This document shows, piece by piece, positions 1-6,112 of a stretch of 7,495 nucleotides of DNA. This DNA is from DATDVL01 sp035290025. GTDB lineage: Archaea > Nanobdellota > Nanobdellia > SCGC-AAA011-G17 > DATDVL01. The position numbers and the translations under genes were made by a program. Every line of letters begins with the position of its first letter. Positions within the stretch are counted from its first letter, which is position 1. The notes below the pieces were generated by a model. The model made no database searches. It was not told where the DNA came from and saw only the letters and a list, made by a program, of their open reading frames with translations. The stretch spans positions 1-7,495 of the forward strand of contig DATDVL010000029.1 in assembly GCA_035290025.1 (NCBI GenBank), written 5' to 3'.

Positions 1-137
1 CTTGCTGGAAGGTCACAAAAAATGCTGTGACAAAATCACAGCATTTCAAATCCATTGATGCAATGCAAGAAGCTCTAGAAAGCTTTTGGGACAAACACAC
101 TTTTACGCAAGGATTTATGCGTTATTTATGTCGCTAA
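1..137 (+). CDS. C-terminal end of probable IS630-like transposase (partial)
   Basis: An open frame enters the window (first full codon at base 3) and ends at TAA 135-137, giving 44 residues that begin CWKVTKNAVTKSQHFKSIDA and end FMRYLCR. The layout, with Trp near the start, then F-x-S-I/L-x-x-x-x-A, then a short aromatic helix ending YLC, resembles the end of IS630/DDE-type transposases, downstream of the last catalytic acidic residue. No catalytic residue lies inside the window, so the assignment rests on a remembered tail pattern only. Whether the gene is intact cannot be judged because its 5' part is missing. A perfect hairpin lies inside the frame at 20-46. If correct, an insertion sequence borders the ABC operon. 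It could instead be the tail of an unrelated protein. Confidence 0.42.
   Translation, partial: CWKVTKNAVTKSQHFKSIDAMQEALESFWDKHTFTQGFMRYLCR
20..46. repeat. Perfect inverted repeat, 11-bp stem with 5-nt loop
   Basis: AAATGCTGTGA (20-30), loop CAAAA (31-35), then the exact complement TCACAGCATTT (36-46). No U-tract follows the stem, so it is not a bacterial-type terminator. It lies inside the partial transposase frame. It might be a transposon-internal hairpin, an RNA structure or an operator; nothing in the sequence decides between these. Confidence 0.6.
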
Positions 138-307
138 CTACTATACTACAAACTGACGGCGATACCTTTACGACACGACACTACCTTGGCGGACAACGAC
201 TCTGCGAATGCATTCTAGAACTAGCAGAAACAACAACAAATGGTACACGAAAACGATACGAAACACTCGCGGCAGCAGTCAACACACACCTACCAGCAAA
301 AAGATAA
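128..307 (+). CDS. Doubtful small hypothetical protein
   Basis: From ATG 128 the frame gives 59 residues ending AAAVNTHLPAKR, with stop 305-307; the same frame could start at TTG 86. It overlaps the end of the putative transposase by about 10 bases and faces the end of permease 2, leaving 5 bases between the two stops. Codon use (CGA, ACA, GAA, CTA) resembles the plus-strand hicBA genes, and two amphipathic helices are possible (around LCECILELAE and KRYETLAAAV). I recognise no family. No TATA-like box or clear Shine-Dalgarno sits at the expected distance. The A/C-rich + strand is poor in stop codons, so chance ORFs are common here. It may be real, a remnant, or nothing. Confidence 0.28.
   Translation: MSLTTILQTDGDTFTTRHYLGGQRLCECILELAETTTNGTRKRYETLAAAVNTHLPAKR
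297..302 (-). terminator. Oligo-T terminator candidate for the ABC operon
   Basis: On the minus strand, CTTTTTG follows the permease 2 stop codon (315-313) by about 11 bases. Archaeal terminators are often simple T-runs without a hairpin. This would end the exporter operon transcript before the opposing plus-strand sequence. Confidence 0.4.
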
Positions 308-312
308 TTATG

Positions 313-1524
313 CTACTCATACCGCAACGCATCAACCGGCTTCAAACGAGAAGCCTGCCACGCCGGCAACAAACCCGCCAAAGCACCAATCAAAAAAGAA
401 AACAGTAAAGCACCCAAAGCCAACTGCCACGTAAACAACGGAGAAAAAGCACCAAAACCAGCACCCGCAACTATTCTCCCCGCGCCAAAAGCAATCAACC
501 AACCAAGAACAATACCTATAATACCACCCAGCAAACTCAACATACCCGACTCCATAACAAACACAAACAAAATATCATGATTACGAGCACCCACCGCCTT
601 CAAAACACCAATCTCACGCGTACGCTCAAGAACAGCAGTATACATCGTATTCGCAATATTCACCGAAGCAACCACTAAAGAAATCAACGCGATAAGAATA
701 ACCACCGTCGTCACAATATCCAAAATAGACGTAAACGTGGCAATAACCTGCTCAAAAGTCTGCACAAAAAAATCCTCACGACCAGCAACCTGATTACGAT
801 GATCCAACAACGCACGACGCACCTGACTTACCACAGCAGTAGGAGAACGACCCTCAACCGTACGCACCACAATAAACTGGAAATCCTGAGCACCCAACAC
901 CTCCTCCAAAGCAATATCTGTCATGTAAATATTTTTATCATCCTCAGGATTACCCAAAGAATCATAAAAACCAGCAACCTCAACAGAATGATTATTCAAC
1001 AAAACATTATCACCCACCTTCAACGGCTTCTTAAATATCTTATCAGGAACCTGATAATTAAAACCAAAAACAGCCTTCGACTTCTCCTTACCACGCAAAT
1101 CACGACCAGCAATCAACGACAAATCAAAAACTTCATCCAATAATTTCTTACGATTACCATAATCCAAACCAAAAACATTCACATACCGACGCTGATCATC
1201 AAACAATACCTCACCAGAAAGCACATACGTACCCGAAGCCTCAGCAACAGCAGCAACAGACTCGACAGCATCAACATCACCCTCACGCAAGCGAACATTC
1301 GACTCCAACGCAGGACCAAAACCAAAACCGCGAGGCTGCACCATCAACTTATCCTCACCCATCTGCTGAGCAATATCAGCAACATACGTAGAAACACCCT
1401 GACCAAAAGCAATCAACGTCGTCATAGCAGCAATACCAATCAACACTGAAAGAATCGTCAAAAAGGAACGCAACTTCTTCTTATGCATATGCTGCAACGC
1501 GTACTTCAACAAATCAGCCTTCAT
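313..1524 (-). CDS. MacB/FtsX-family ABC transporter permease 2
   Basis: This 403-residue protein has the usual type VII ABC (MacB/LolCE/FtsX) layout: a basic N-terminal segment (KKKLRS 15-20), TM1 about 21-42, a large extracytoplasmic MacB_PCD-like domain about 43-262, then three C-terminal helices about 265-290, 318-347 and 365-388. The FtsX coupling segment is clear: NIANTMYTAVLERTREIGVLKAVGA (289-313), and the family-typical ending LPAWQASRLKPVDALR lies at 386-401. There is no fused ATPase domain. The ATG overlaps the stop of permease 1 in an ATGA, and GAGGT at 1536-1532 sits 7 bases before the start, supporting coupled translation. It is paralogous to permease 1, and the pair probably forms a heterodimer driven by the ATPase at 4299. 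Substrate cannot be told from sequence. Confidence 0.93.
   Translation of the reverse strand: MKADLLKYALQHMHKKKLRSFLTILSVLIGIAAMTTLIAFGQGVSTYVADIAQQMGEDKLMVQPRGFGFGPALESNVRLREGDVDAVESVAAVAEASGTYVLSGEVLFDDQRRYVNVFGLDYGNRKKLLDEVFDLSLIAGRDLRGKEKSKAVFGFNYQVPDKIFKKPLKVGDNVLLNNHSVEVAGFYDSLGNPEDDKNIYMTDIALEEVLGAQDFQFIVVRTVEGRSPTAVVSQVRRALLDHRNQVAGREDFFVQTFEQVIATFTSILDIVTTVVILIALISLVVASVNIANTMYTAVLERTREIGVLKAVGARNHDILFVFVMESGMLSLLGGIIGIVLGWLIAFGAGRIVAGAGFGAFSPLFTWQLALGALLFSFLIGALAGLLPAWQASRLKPVDALRYE
325..414. repeat. Diverged direct repeat from permease paralogy (partner 1536-1625)
   Basis: These 90 bases align without gaps to 1536-1625 (offset 1211), with long identical runs such as the ACGAGAAGCCTGC stretch. 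Both copies encode the conserved FtsX C-terminus (PALQASRL / PAWQASRL and following). A second matched block, 22 bases identical, lies at 608-629 and 1818-1839 and encodes part of the ERTREIG motif. They come from tandem gene duplication and shared constraint, and could serve gene conversion between the two permeases. Confidence 0.7.
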
Positions 1525-2741
1525 TTTGACGACCTCAACGCATCAACAGGATGCAAACGAGAAGCCTGCAACGCAGGCAAAATACCCGCAACAGAACCAA
1601 TGACAAAAGAAAACAGTAACGCACCAAAAATTAACGGCAAAGAAATCGTAACCTGCACCAAATCAGAACCAAACACCTGAGCAACTTTGGCCAGGCCCAA
1701 CGCTAAACCCGTACCCACAACAACACCCACCAAACCACCTACCAAACCAAGAAAACCCGACTCCAAAAAGAACAACCAAAAAATATCAGGATTACGAGCA
1801 CCAATAGACTTCATAATACCAATCTCACGCGTACGCTCAACCACCGACGTATACATCGTATTCGCGATACCAATACCACCCACAACAATAGAAATACCTG
1901 CAATAACATACACAAACAACTGAATAGCAAACAAGGTAGCATCCAAATCCTTCAACGCCTGCTCAGGAGACTCAACAGCAAAATCCTCCTCGCCCACATC
2001 AACATCACGAACACGACGCAAATAATTCTCAATACGAACCTTCACCAACGACATCTCCTCAACAGAACGAACCTTAACAGCAATAAGATCATATGATTCC
2101 GTACCAAACAAATTCTTCACCTGCTCTTCTGTCATCAAAACAACATTATCCACGATAAAAGAACCTTTCTTCTTCAACAAACCAACAACATCAAACTCCC
2201 GACCCTGAATAATCAAACGATCACGGGGCTCCACGGGCATACCAAACTCGTCAGCCTTACCATAATTATAACCCAATACTACCTGACGCGTATCACGAGC
2301 AGACAACAAACGACCCTGCGCCAACTCAAAACCAGCAATACGATGCAACTCCTTAAACGCAGGAACATCATACTCTGGCAACGATGTCACAAACGTAAAG
2401 TCAGCACGACCATTAAATTCTACACGCGCATTCTCGATCATACGACCAATAGCAAAATCAACACCAGGAATAGTATCGATATCCTCAACATTCTTCTTCG
2501 TCAACGGAGCAACAACACCTGTACCAGGAGGACCATTACCCGTACCCGAAGCAGTCACCGAAAGAATATCCGTACTCAAAAAATTAAACTGGTTCATAAC
2601 ACCCGCACGCAAACCCTCACCCAAACCAATCAACGAAACAACAGCAGCAATACCAATAAAGATACCAATCATGGTGAGCCAACTCCTCACCCGACGGTTC
2701 TTCAACGAAACATACACCAGCCTAACAAAATCAACAAACAT
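1521..2741 (-). CDS. MacB/FtsX-family ABC transporter permease 1
   Basis: This 406-residue protein has TM1 at about 21-42 (MIGIFIGIAAVVSLIGLGEG), an extracytoplasmic MacB_PCD-type domain about 43-265, and three C-terminal helices about 271-298, 320-350 and 366-388. The diagnostic FtsX segment GGIGIANTMYTSVVERTREI begins at 288, and LPALQASRLHPVDALR closes the protein at 388-403. Like permease 2 it lacks a nucleotide-binding domain, so ATP hydrolysis must come from the separate subunit encoded upstream. The start lies 5 bases after the stop of the COG1361-like gene, with only a weak TAGG as possible ribosome site, which suggests translational coupling. The last four bases overlap the start of permease 2. 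The two permeases resemble each other over the whole length, so they are a tandem duplicate pair. Substrate unknown. Confidence 0.93.
   Translation of the reverse strand: MFVDFVRLVYVSLKNRRVRSWLTMIGIFIGIAAVVSLIGLGEGLRAGVMNQFNFLSTDILSVTASGTGNGPPGTGVVAPLTKKNVEDIDTIPGVDFAIGRMIENARVEFNGRADFTFVTSLPEYDVPAFKELHRIAGFELAQGRLLSARDTRQVVLGYNYGKADEFGMPVEPRDRLIIQGREFDVVGLLKKKGSFIVDNVVLMTEEQVKNLFGTESYDLIAVKVRSVEEMSLVKVRIENYLRRVRDVDVGEEDFAVESPEQALKDLDATLFAIQLFVYVIAGISIVVGGIGIANTMYTSVVERTREIGIMKSIGARNPDIFWLFFLESGFLGLVGGLVGVVVGTGLALGLAKVAQVFGSDLVQVTISLPLIFGALLFSFVIGSVAGILPALQASRLHPVDALRSSK
1532..1536 (-). promoter_or_regulatory. Shine-Dalgarno GAGGT for permease 2
   Basis: GAGGT on the minus strand lies 7 bases before the ATG at 1524, inside the end of permease 1. 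It fixes the start and supports translation re-initiation at the ATGA overlap. Confidence 0.65.
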
Positions 2742-2746
2742 GGTGC

Positions 2747-3595
2747 CTACTTCTTCTTATGACGACGGCGCCACCACAACACTAAAATGATGATGACCGC
2801 AATAAGTACTACCCAACCAACAGTATTGCTGGACTGCACCAAACCCAAATCCTCAGCCTCATCAGCAGACAACAAGTTCAGTGTTAGCATCTTATCCTCA
2901 GTATAGTCCTGATTATTCACACGATACGACAAACGGACAGGAACAGCAACACGCGTCGTATCAGCAGGGACATACACACTAAAATCATCAGATTCTGTAT
3001 CATCAATATCCAAATCACCCAGATACACATAACTCGACGTCGATAATAAACGATAATCATCAGAAGGAAGCAACTCCAACTCCAACGCCTTAATATCATT
3101 AGCACCCGCATTCGCAATCTCAATCGTAAACTTACCATTCCTACCCGGCGTCAACAAATCAGAAGCAACAATATACGGCTTGACAGCAATCTTTTCCGAC
3201 TCCACATCAATCATAAACTTCTTCTCCACACGGAACGACTTGTCCTGATCATACACAAAAACCGTAAACTCGTTATCACCATCAACAGCATTAGGATCAA
3301 CACGCAACCAAAAATCAGCAAACACTGCATCAGCGCCAATCGTACCACCTTCTAAACGGCCAAGATTCTTCACCTGATCAGAAGAATACAACGAGAAAGG
3401 ATATGAAGGAAGCAATTCTACCATAACATCATAACGAGCATCAGCCCAAGTATTCTCTACCATCAAACGTAACTTCACCAGATCACCCGCACGAACAGGA
3501 TCAGGATCCTGAGAAGCCTTCGTCACACGAATATCAGCGCTGACAGCAACTGCCAACAATACCATCATAACTACAACTATTAGAAATTTTTTCAT
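2747..3595 (-). CDS. Exported COG1361-like (S-layer domain) protein anchored by C-terminal helix
   Basis: This 282-residue protein starts with a signal peptide (MKKF, then hydrophobic 5-19, likely cleavage after VSA at 20). It ends with one membrane helix at about 258-275 and a basic stop-transfer tail RRRHKKK, so nearly everything faces outside. The exposed part holds two repeated Ig-like/CARDB-type beta domains, about 25-131 and 138-240. Each has a P-x-x-x-G-x-x-x-x-x-x-I/L-x-V/I-x-N strand (PVRAGDLVKLRLMVEN; TPGRNGKFTIEIAN), then ELLPS, then LG-R/D-L. This is the pattern of archaeal COG1361 'S-layer domain' proteins, which are often encoded with MacB-type transporters. Its ATG overlaps the ATPase stop (ATGA) behind a strong GGAGG. 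It may act as an extracytoplasmic adaptor, a MacA-like role, but that is inference; no MacA homology is visible. Confidence 0.85.
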   Translation of the reverse strand: MKKFLIVVVMMVLLAVAVSADIRVTKASQDPDPVRAGDLVKLRLMVENTWADARYDVMVELLPSYPFSLYSSDQVKNLGRLEGGTIGADAVFADFWLRVDPNAVDGDNEFTVFVYDQDKSFRVEKKFMIDVESEKIAVKPYIVASDLLTPGRNGKFTIEIANAGANDIKALELELLPSDDYRLLSTSSYVYLGDLDIDDTESDDFSVYVPADTTRVAVPVRLSYRVNNQDYTEDKMLTLNLLSADEAEDLGLVQSSNTVGWVVLIAVIIILVLWWRRRHKKK

Positions 3596-4299
3596 TTTTT
3601 GCCTCCACGCACCACTTTTTCAATCATACCATCCTTCAGATGAATCACACGCTCAGCATGATGCACCAAATCCAAATCATGCGTGACCAAAACAACCGTC
3701 TTGCCACGCTCATGAATCTCCGACAAGAAATCCATAACCTCGGCACCCGTCTTCGAATCCAAATTACCCGTAGGCTCATCAGCAAGAATAACCTCAGGAT
3801 CATTCACCAACGCACGAGCAATAGCAACACGCTGCGACTGACCACCCGACAACTGATTAGGCTTATGATCCATACGATTACCCAAACCAAACTTCGCCAA
3901 CAACGAAGAAGCCTTCACCTGACGAGCATCAGCAGACGTATCCTGAAACAACATAGGCAACGCAACATTATCAACAGCCGTCAAGGTAGGAATAAGATTA
4001 AACTGCTGAAAAATAAAACCAATAGTCCTGCCACGCAACGAAGCAAGCTCAGACTCAGCCATAGCAGCAATATCACGACCCTTCAACAAAATCCTACCCT
4101 GCGAAGGCACGTCTAAGCAACCAATAACATTCATCATGGTACTTTTACCCGATCCCGAAGGACCTACCACAGCAACAAACTCACCCTTACGAACCTGCAA
4201 AGAAACACCCCGCAAAGCATTCACAACCGTATCACCCATCTGATAGGTCTTCCAAACATTCTTCAACTCAATAACAGGAGAATTAGTGTCACCTCTCAT
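3592..4299 (-). CDS. ABC transporter ATP-binding protein, MacB/LolD type
   Basis: This complete 235-residue nucleotide-binding subunit has every motif: Walker A GPSGSGKST (46-54), Q-loop FIFQQFNL (Q98/Q99), signature LSGGQSQRVAIARAL (150-164), Walker B ILADEP (171-176) with catalytic Glu175, D-loop NLDS (179-182) and switch His207 in VTHD. The SGKSTMMNVIGCLD and FNLIPTLTAVDNV segments are typical of the MacB/LolD/FtsE-like (MJ0796-type) branch, which energises mechanotransmission transporters rather than importers. It is the first gene of a four-gene unit and should drive the two permeases downstream. A TTTAAAAG box centred 25.5 bp before the ATG indicates its own promoter and a leaderless message, separate from the kinase gene upstream. 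The substrate could be a peptide, lipid, lipoprotein or antibiotic; sequence does not say. Confidence 0.96.
   Translation of the reverse strand: MRGDTNSPVIELKNVWKTYQMGDTVVNALRGVSLQVRKGEFVAVVGPSGSGKSTMMNVIGCLDVPSQGRILLKGRDIAAMAESELASLRGRTIGFIFQQFNLIPTLTAVDNVALPMLFQDTSADARQVKASSLLAKFGLGNRMDHKPNQLSGGQSQRVAIARALVNDPEVILADEPTGNLDSKTGAEVMDFLSEIHERGKTVVLVTHDLDLVHHAERVIHLKDGMIEKVVRGGKK
3602..3606 (-). promoter_or_regulatory. Shine-Dalgarno GGAGG for the COG1361-like gene
   Basis: GGAGG on the minus strand sits 6 bases before the ATG at 3595, within the last codons of the ATPase. It is the best ribosome site in the operon and fixes this start. Confidence 0.75.
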
Positions 4300-4320
4300 A
4301 CACAGACAAGGAAAATTTAA

Positions 4321-4328
4321 CTTTTAAA
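4321..4328 (-). promoter_or_regulatory. TATA box of the ABC exporter operon
   Basis: TTTAAAAG on the minus strand is centred at 4324.5, which is 25.5 bp upstream of the A of the ATPase ATG (4299). An archaeal TATA box at this distance places the transcription start at or next to the ATG, so the message is probably leaderless. No Shine-Dalgarno is seen before this ATG, which agrees. Confidence 0.6.
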
Positions 4329-4341
4329 GGTTACGCATTAG

Positions 4342-4346
4342 AAAAA
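4342..4346 (-). terminator. Oligo-T terminator candidate after the kinase-like gene
   Basis: GTTTTTC lies 3-4 bases after the kinase stop codon (4352-4350) on the minus strand. Together with the TATA box at 4321-4328 it suggests that the upstream two-gene unit and the exporter operon are separate transcripts, though read-through is possible. Confidence 0.4.
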
Positions 4347-4349
4347 CAA

Positions 4350-4919
4350 CTAAAGCAATGCTAAAAGATATTTATTATTATCAGCCAAGGTCCTATTACC
4401 ATCCACATAATGATATGGAAGACTTAACGTATCAATAACTTCGCGATAAGCCCGAGAAAGCAACGGAAGAAAACCAGCATTCATCACCCTACCTAGCTGT
4501 TCATGATGCTTCTGCTCACGTGCCAATGCAACATCAGGATCAACCATACAAGCAATGACCACATCCTGCAAAAAAGAAAACTGTGAAAAATAAGCAACTT
4601 GTGCATCACACTGCTCTTGCGAAAATACACCAGCATATCCCAACGCACGAGTAAAAGCAATATGATCAAAGACACCTCTATCTACAAAAATAAAATCGAA
4701 ATGACCCATACGAGCCTCAGCCAAATGATTCATAGTATTATGAAAAGACCAAGTATGATACAAGAAACGATCCTCACCCTTATCCAAAGGACAAACACGA
4801 GCACCCTCATAAACAACACGAACACGAGCACCACGCTGATGTTTCAAAATAGTTTCTGCAAGTTCAATATGCGTAGACTTACCAGCCTTAGGCATACCCA
4901 TAAACTCAACAATTTTCAT
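4350..4919 (-). CDS. P-loop kinase-like NTPase (thymidylate/deoxynucleoside kinase fold)
   Basis: A 189-residue protein opening with beta strand MKIVEFMG and Walker A GMPKAGKST (8-16). FIFVDRGVFD (77-85) looks like the Walker B/DR-x motif of nucleoside and nucleoside-monophosphate kinases, and an Arg-containing helix (ALAREQKHHEQLGR, 131-144) is placed like a kinase lid. VVIACMVDPDVAL (120-132) is the core strand that usually precedes the lid. The size fits thymidylate-kinase-like P-loop proteins (about 190-220 residues), but the substrate-binding residues of true thymidylate kinases are not recognisable, so I give no substrate. It lies 21 bases after the HSWYK protein gene, with GGTGA in the gap as a weak ribosome site, so the two are probably cotranscribed. 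A regulatory or modifying P-loop protein is also possible. Confidence 0.72.
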   Translation of the reverse strand: MKIVEFMGMPKAGKSTHIELAETILKHQRGARVRVVYEGARVCPLDKGEDRFLYHTWSFHNTMNHLAEARMGHFDFIFVDRGVFDHIAFTRALGYAGVFSQEQCDAQVAYFSQFSFLQDVVIACMVDPDVALAREQKHHEQLGRVMNAGFLPLLSRAYREVIDTLSLPYHYVDGNRTLADNNKYLLALL

Positions 4920-4940
4920 TATACGGACCTATAATCACCC

Positions 4941-5510
4941 TTACCACAAAGGCTGGCCATAACCAGAACCATCAACTGTAGCAATAACATTAACACCATC
5001 AACCACTGGACGCGCAGAAGATGCAACAGCTAACTCAGCTCTGAGTACAGCACTCTCCGGACGACCAGACTTTCGACGATGTTCTTCAACATACTCAATA
5101 AGATTACCTATACGAACAACCATTAATTGCTTCGCTAGATCACCCCTATAACCACCCAACTCGTGAGATATAGGAATATGTACTAAACCTGCCTGATAAA
5201 CAACTTCTGGAATCCTATGCGCTTCACGAGCACCAATAATTGTTCCAGGAACATGATATTTCAAATGCATAAACCCTTCAAAAGATCTTTCATTACGACC
5301 ACCTTTAGCTTCAACCAAAGGACCAGGACCGACGAAAAGACTAAAAGCAGCCATACCTTTAGAATCCAAAGGTTGTATACTTTTATACCACGAATGAGCA
5401 CCCGCCGCATAATCAACAAACCTGCGAACAAGATGTTCATCAGCAGCACCTGGCAAGATACAACCATCAAGAGATGCAAGAAAACTATCCATAGACATAC
5501 GACGAACCAT
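4941..5510 (-). CDS. Hypothetical protein with HSWYK motif
   Basis: A soluble 189-residue protein without signal peptide or membrane segment. I do not recognise a characterised family. The segment FVDYAAGAHSWYKSIQPL (31-48), followed by a Phe-rich stretch with GPGP (61-64), reminds me of uncharacterised bacterial proteins with a conserved HSWYK, but I cannot verify this. Further on are HLKYHVPGT (82-90), HIPISHELGG (111-120), a charged helix YVEEHRRKSGRPE (140-152) and a Gly-rich tail ending GQPLW. Several His residues (39, 82, 86, 98, 111, 116) might bind metal, but no classic metal motif is present. It is the first gene of a two-gene unit with the P-loop kinase-like protein, and a strong BRE/TATA (5533-5546) sits at leaderless distance. 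A second Met at position 6 or 7 is an alternative start. Confidence 0.75.
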   Translation of the reverse strand: MVRRMSMDSFLASLDGCILPGAADEHLVRRFVDYAAGAHSWYKSIQPLDSKGMAAFSLFVGPGPLVEAKGGRNERSFEGFMHLKYHVPGTIIGAREAHRIPEVVYQAGLVHIPISHELGGYRGDLAKQLMVVRIGNLIEYVEEHRRKSGRPESAVLRAELAVASSARPVVDGVNVIATVDGSGYGQPLW

Positions 5511-5532
5511 AAACGTAACTACTTATCAGTTG

Positions 5533-5546
5533 TTTATAAAACTTTC
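5533..5546 (-). promoter_or_regulatory. BRE + TATA promoter of the HSWYK/kinase unit
   Basis: GAAAG followed by TTTTATAAA on the minus strand is close to the classical archaeal BRE/TATA arrangement. The TATA centre (about 5536.5) is 26.5 bp from the A of the ATG at 5510, so the transcript should be leaderless. It lies in the divergent region shared with hicBA. Confidence 0.7.
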
Positions 5547-5579
5547 TCTCGCCTTAACATAATTAACTCATCCACAAGC

Positions 5580-5587
5580 TATAATAA
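5580..5587 (+). promoter_or_regulatory. Upstream TATA-like box of hicBA
   Basis: TATAATAA is centred at 5583.5, exactly 25.5 bp before an ATG at 5609 that is in frame with hicB. It could produce a leaderless message for a longer HicB carrying a basic extension. A small palindrome at 5583-5595 overlaps it. Confidence 0.42.
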
Positions 5588-5595
5588 GTCTTATT
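5583..5595. repeat. Small palindrome AATAAG-T-CTTATT in the hicBA promoter region
   Basis: A perfect 6-bp inverted repeat around one central base overlaps the upstream hicB TATA-like box. Its position suits an autoregulatory operator, as many toxin-antitoxin operons have, but a repeat this short and AT-rich can arise by chance. Confidence 0.3.
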
Positions 5596-5645
5596 CTCAC
5601 CCACTATTATGCATCGAAAAATTTCCGGAAAACCAGCAAAAAGGC

Positions 5646-5653
5646 ATATAAAG
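5646..5653 (+). promoter_or_regulatory. Proximal TATA box of hicBA
   Basis: ATATAAAG is centred at 5649.5, again 25.5 bp before an ATG (5675). That ATG gives a HicB beginning MRQLFNIII, as usual for the family. This is the better supported promoter and implies leaderless translation of hicB. Confidence 0.6.
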
Positions 5654-5674
5654 AAAAAGTCACAACGACCGCGT

Positions 5675-5884
5675 ATGAGACAACTATTTAACATTATTAT
5701 AGAACAAGGAGAAGACGGTTATCTCATCTCAGAAGTCGTCGAACTTCCTGGATGCCATACCCAAGCAAAGAACTATGACGAACTTCTCAAACGAACAAAA
5801 GAGGCCATAGCACTCTACCTTGACACGAAAAAACCTACCCCCATAAAAACAAAGTTCTTGAGCCTCCAACAATTAGAGGTATAG
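5675..5884 (+). CDS. hicB: HicB-like antitoxin
   Basis: From ATG 5675 the protein has 69 residues with the short HicB fold (partial RNase H-like): strand FNIIIEQGEDGYLISEVVEL (5-24), the family's P-G-C-x-T/S-x-G/A segment LPGCHTQAK (24-32), then the helix NYDELLKRTKEAIALYL (33-49). It should bind and neutralise HicA encoded immediately downstream. I chose this start because homologues begin here and a TATA box lies 25.5 bp upstream. An in-frame ATG at 5609 would add 22 very basic residues (MHRKISGKPAKRHIKKKSQR, then PR) and also has a TATA-like box 25.5 bp upstream. No ribbon-helix-helix or HTH domain follows the HicB core, so autoregulation by the short form is doubtful. The stop TAG directly abuts the hicA ATG. 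Confidence 0.88.
   Translation: MRQLFNIIIEQGEDGYLISEVVELPGCHTQAKNYDELLKRTKEAIALYLDTKKPTPIKTKFLSLQQLEV
5876..5880 (+). promoter_or_regulatory. Shine-Dalgarno GAGGT for hicA
   Basis: GAGGT lies 4 bases before the hicA ATG (5885) and within the last codons of hicB. This allows hicA to be translated from the shared hicBA message. Confidence 0.6.
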
Positions 5885-6112
5885 ATGTCACGACTTCCAG
5901 GGCTTAACGCAAAGGAACTCACCAAAATTCTTGAAAAACTAGGATTCACCTGCAAACGACAGCAAGGAAGCCATATGTTCTTTGAACACCCCAACGGAAG
6001 AACAACCATCATTCCCAACCATGGCGGGGAAGAAATCGACAGAGGACTACTCAATAAAATTATAAAACGTGACCTTAACATTACGCGAGAAGAATTCCTA
6101 AAAAATATTTAA
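5885..6112 (+). CDS. hicA: HicA-like mRNA interferase toxin
   Basis: This complete 75-residue protein has the HicA dsRBD-like fold: helix LNAKELTKILEKLGF (7-21), then KRQQGSHMFFEHP (24-36) with the catalytic His30 in the G-S-H motif, then strand GRTTIIPNHGGEEID (38-52) and a closing helix GLLNKIIKRDLNITREEFL (54-72). HicA toxins cleave mRNA and stop translation until sequestered by HicB; the active-site His and all core elements are present, so it should be functional. It starts directly after the hicB stop. Order is hicB then hicA, antitoxin first, the reverse of the classical E. coli hicAB. It converges on the CYTH gene, and both stops share the TTAA at 6109-6112. Confidence 0.93.
   Translation: MSRLPGLNAKELTKILEKLGFTCKRQQGSHMFFEHPNGRTTIIPNHGGEEIDRGLLNKIIKRDLNITREEFLKNI

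Noticed and set aside
20..46. Hairpin as a Rho-independent terminator of a gene left of the window
   Set aside because: No T-run follows the stem on either strand, and archaeal terminators do not normally depend on hairpins.
799..4934. Long plus-strand frames opposite the exporter and kinase genes (for example 799-1143, 2343-2762, 3640-4116, 4599-4934)
   Set aside because: They are antisense to well-supported genes, encode low-complexity Asn/Thr/Arg/Ile-rich sequence, and arise because the A/C-rich + strand contains few stop codons.
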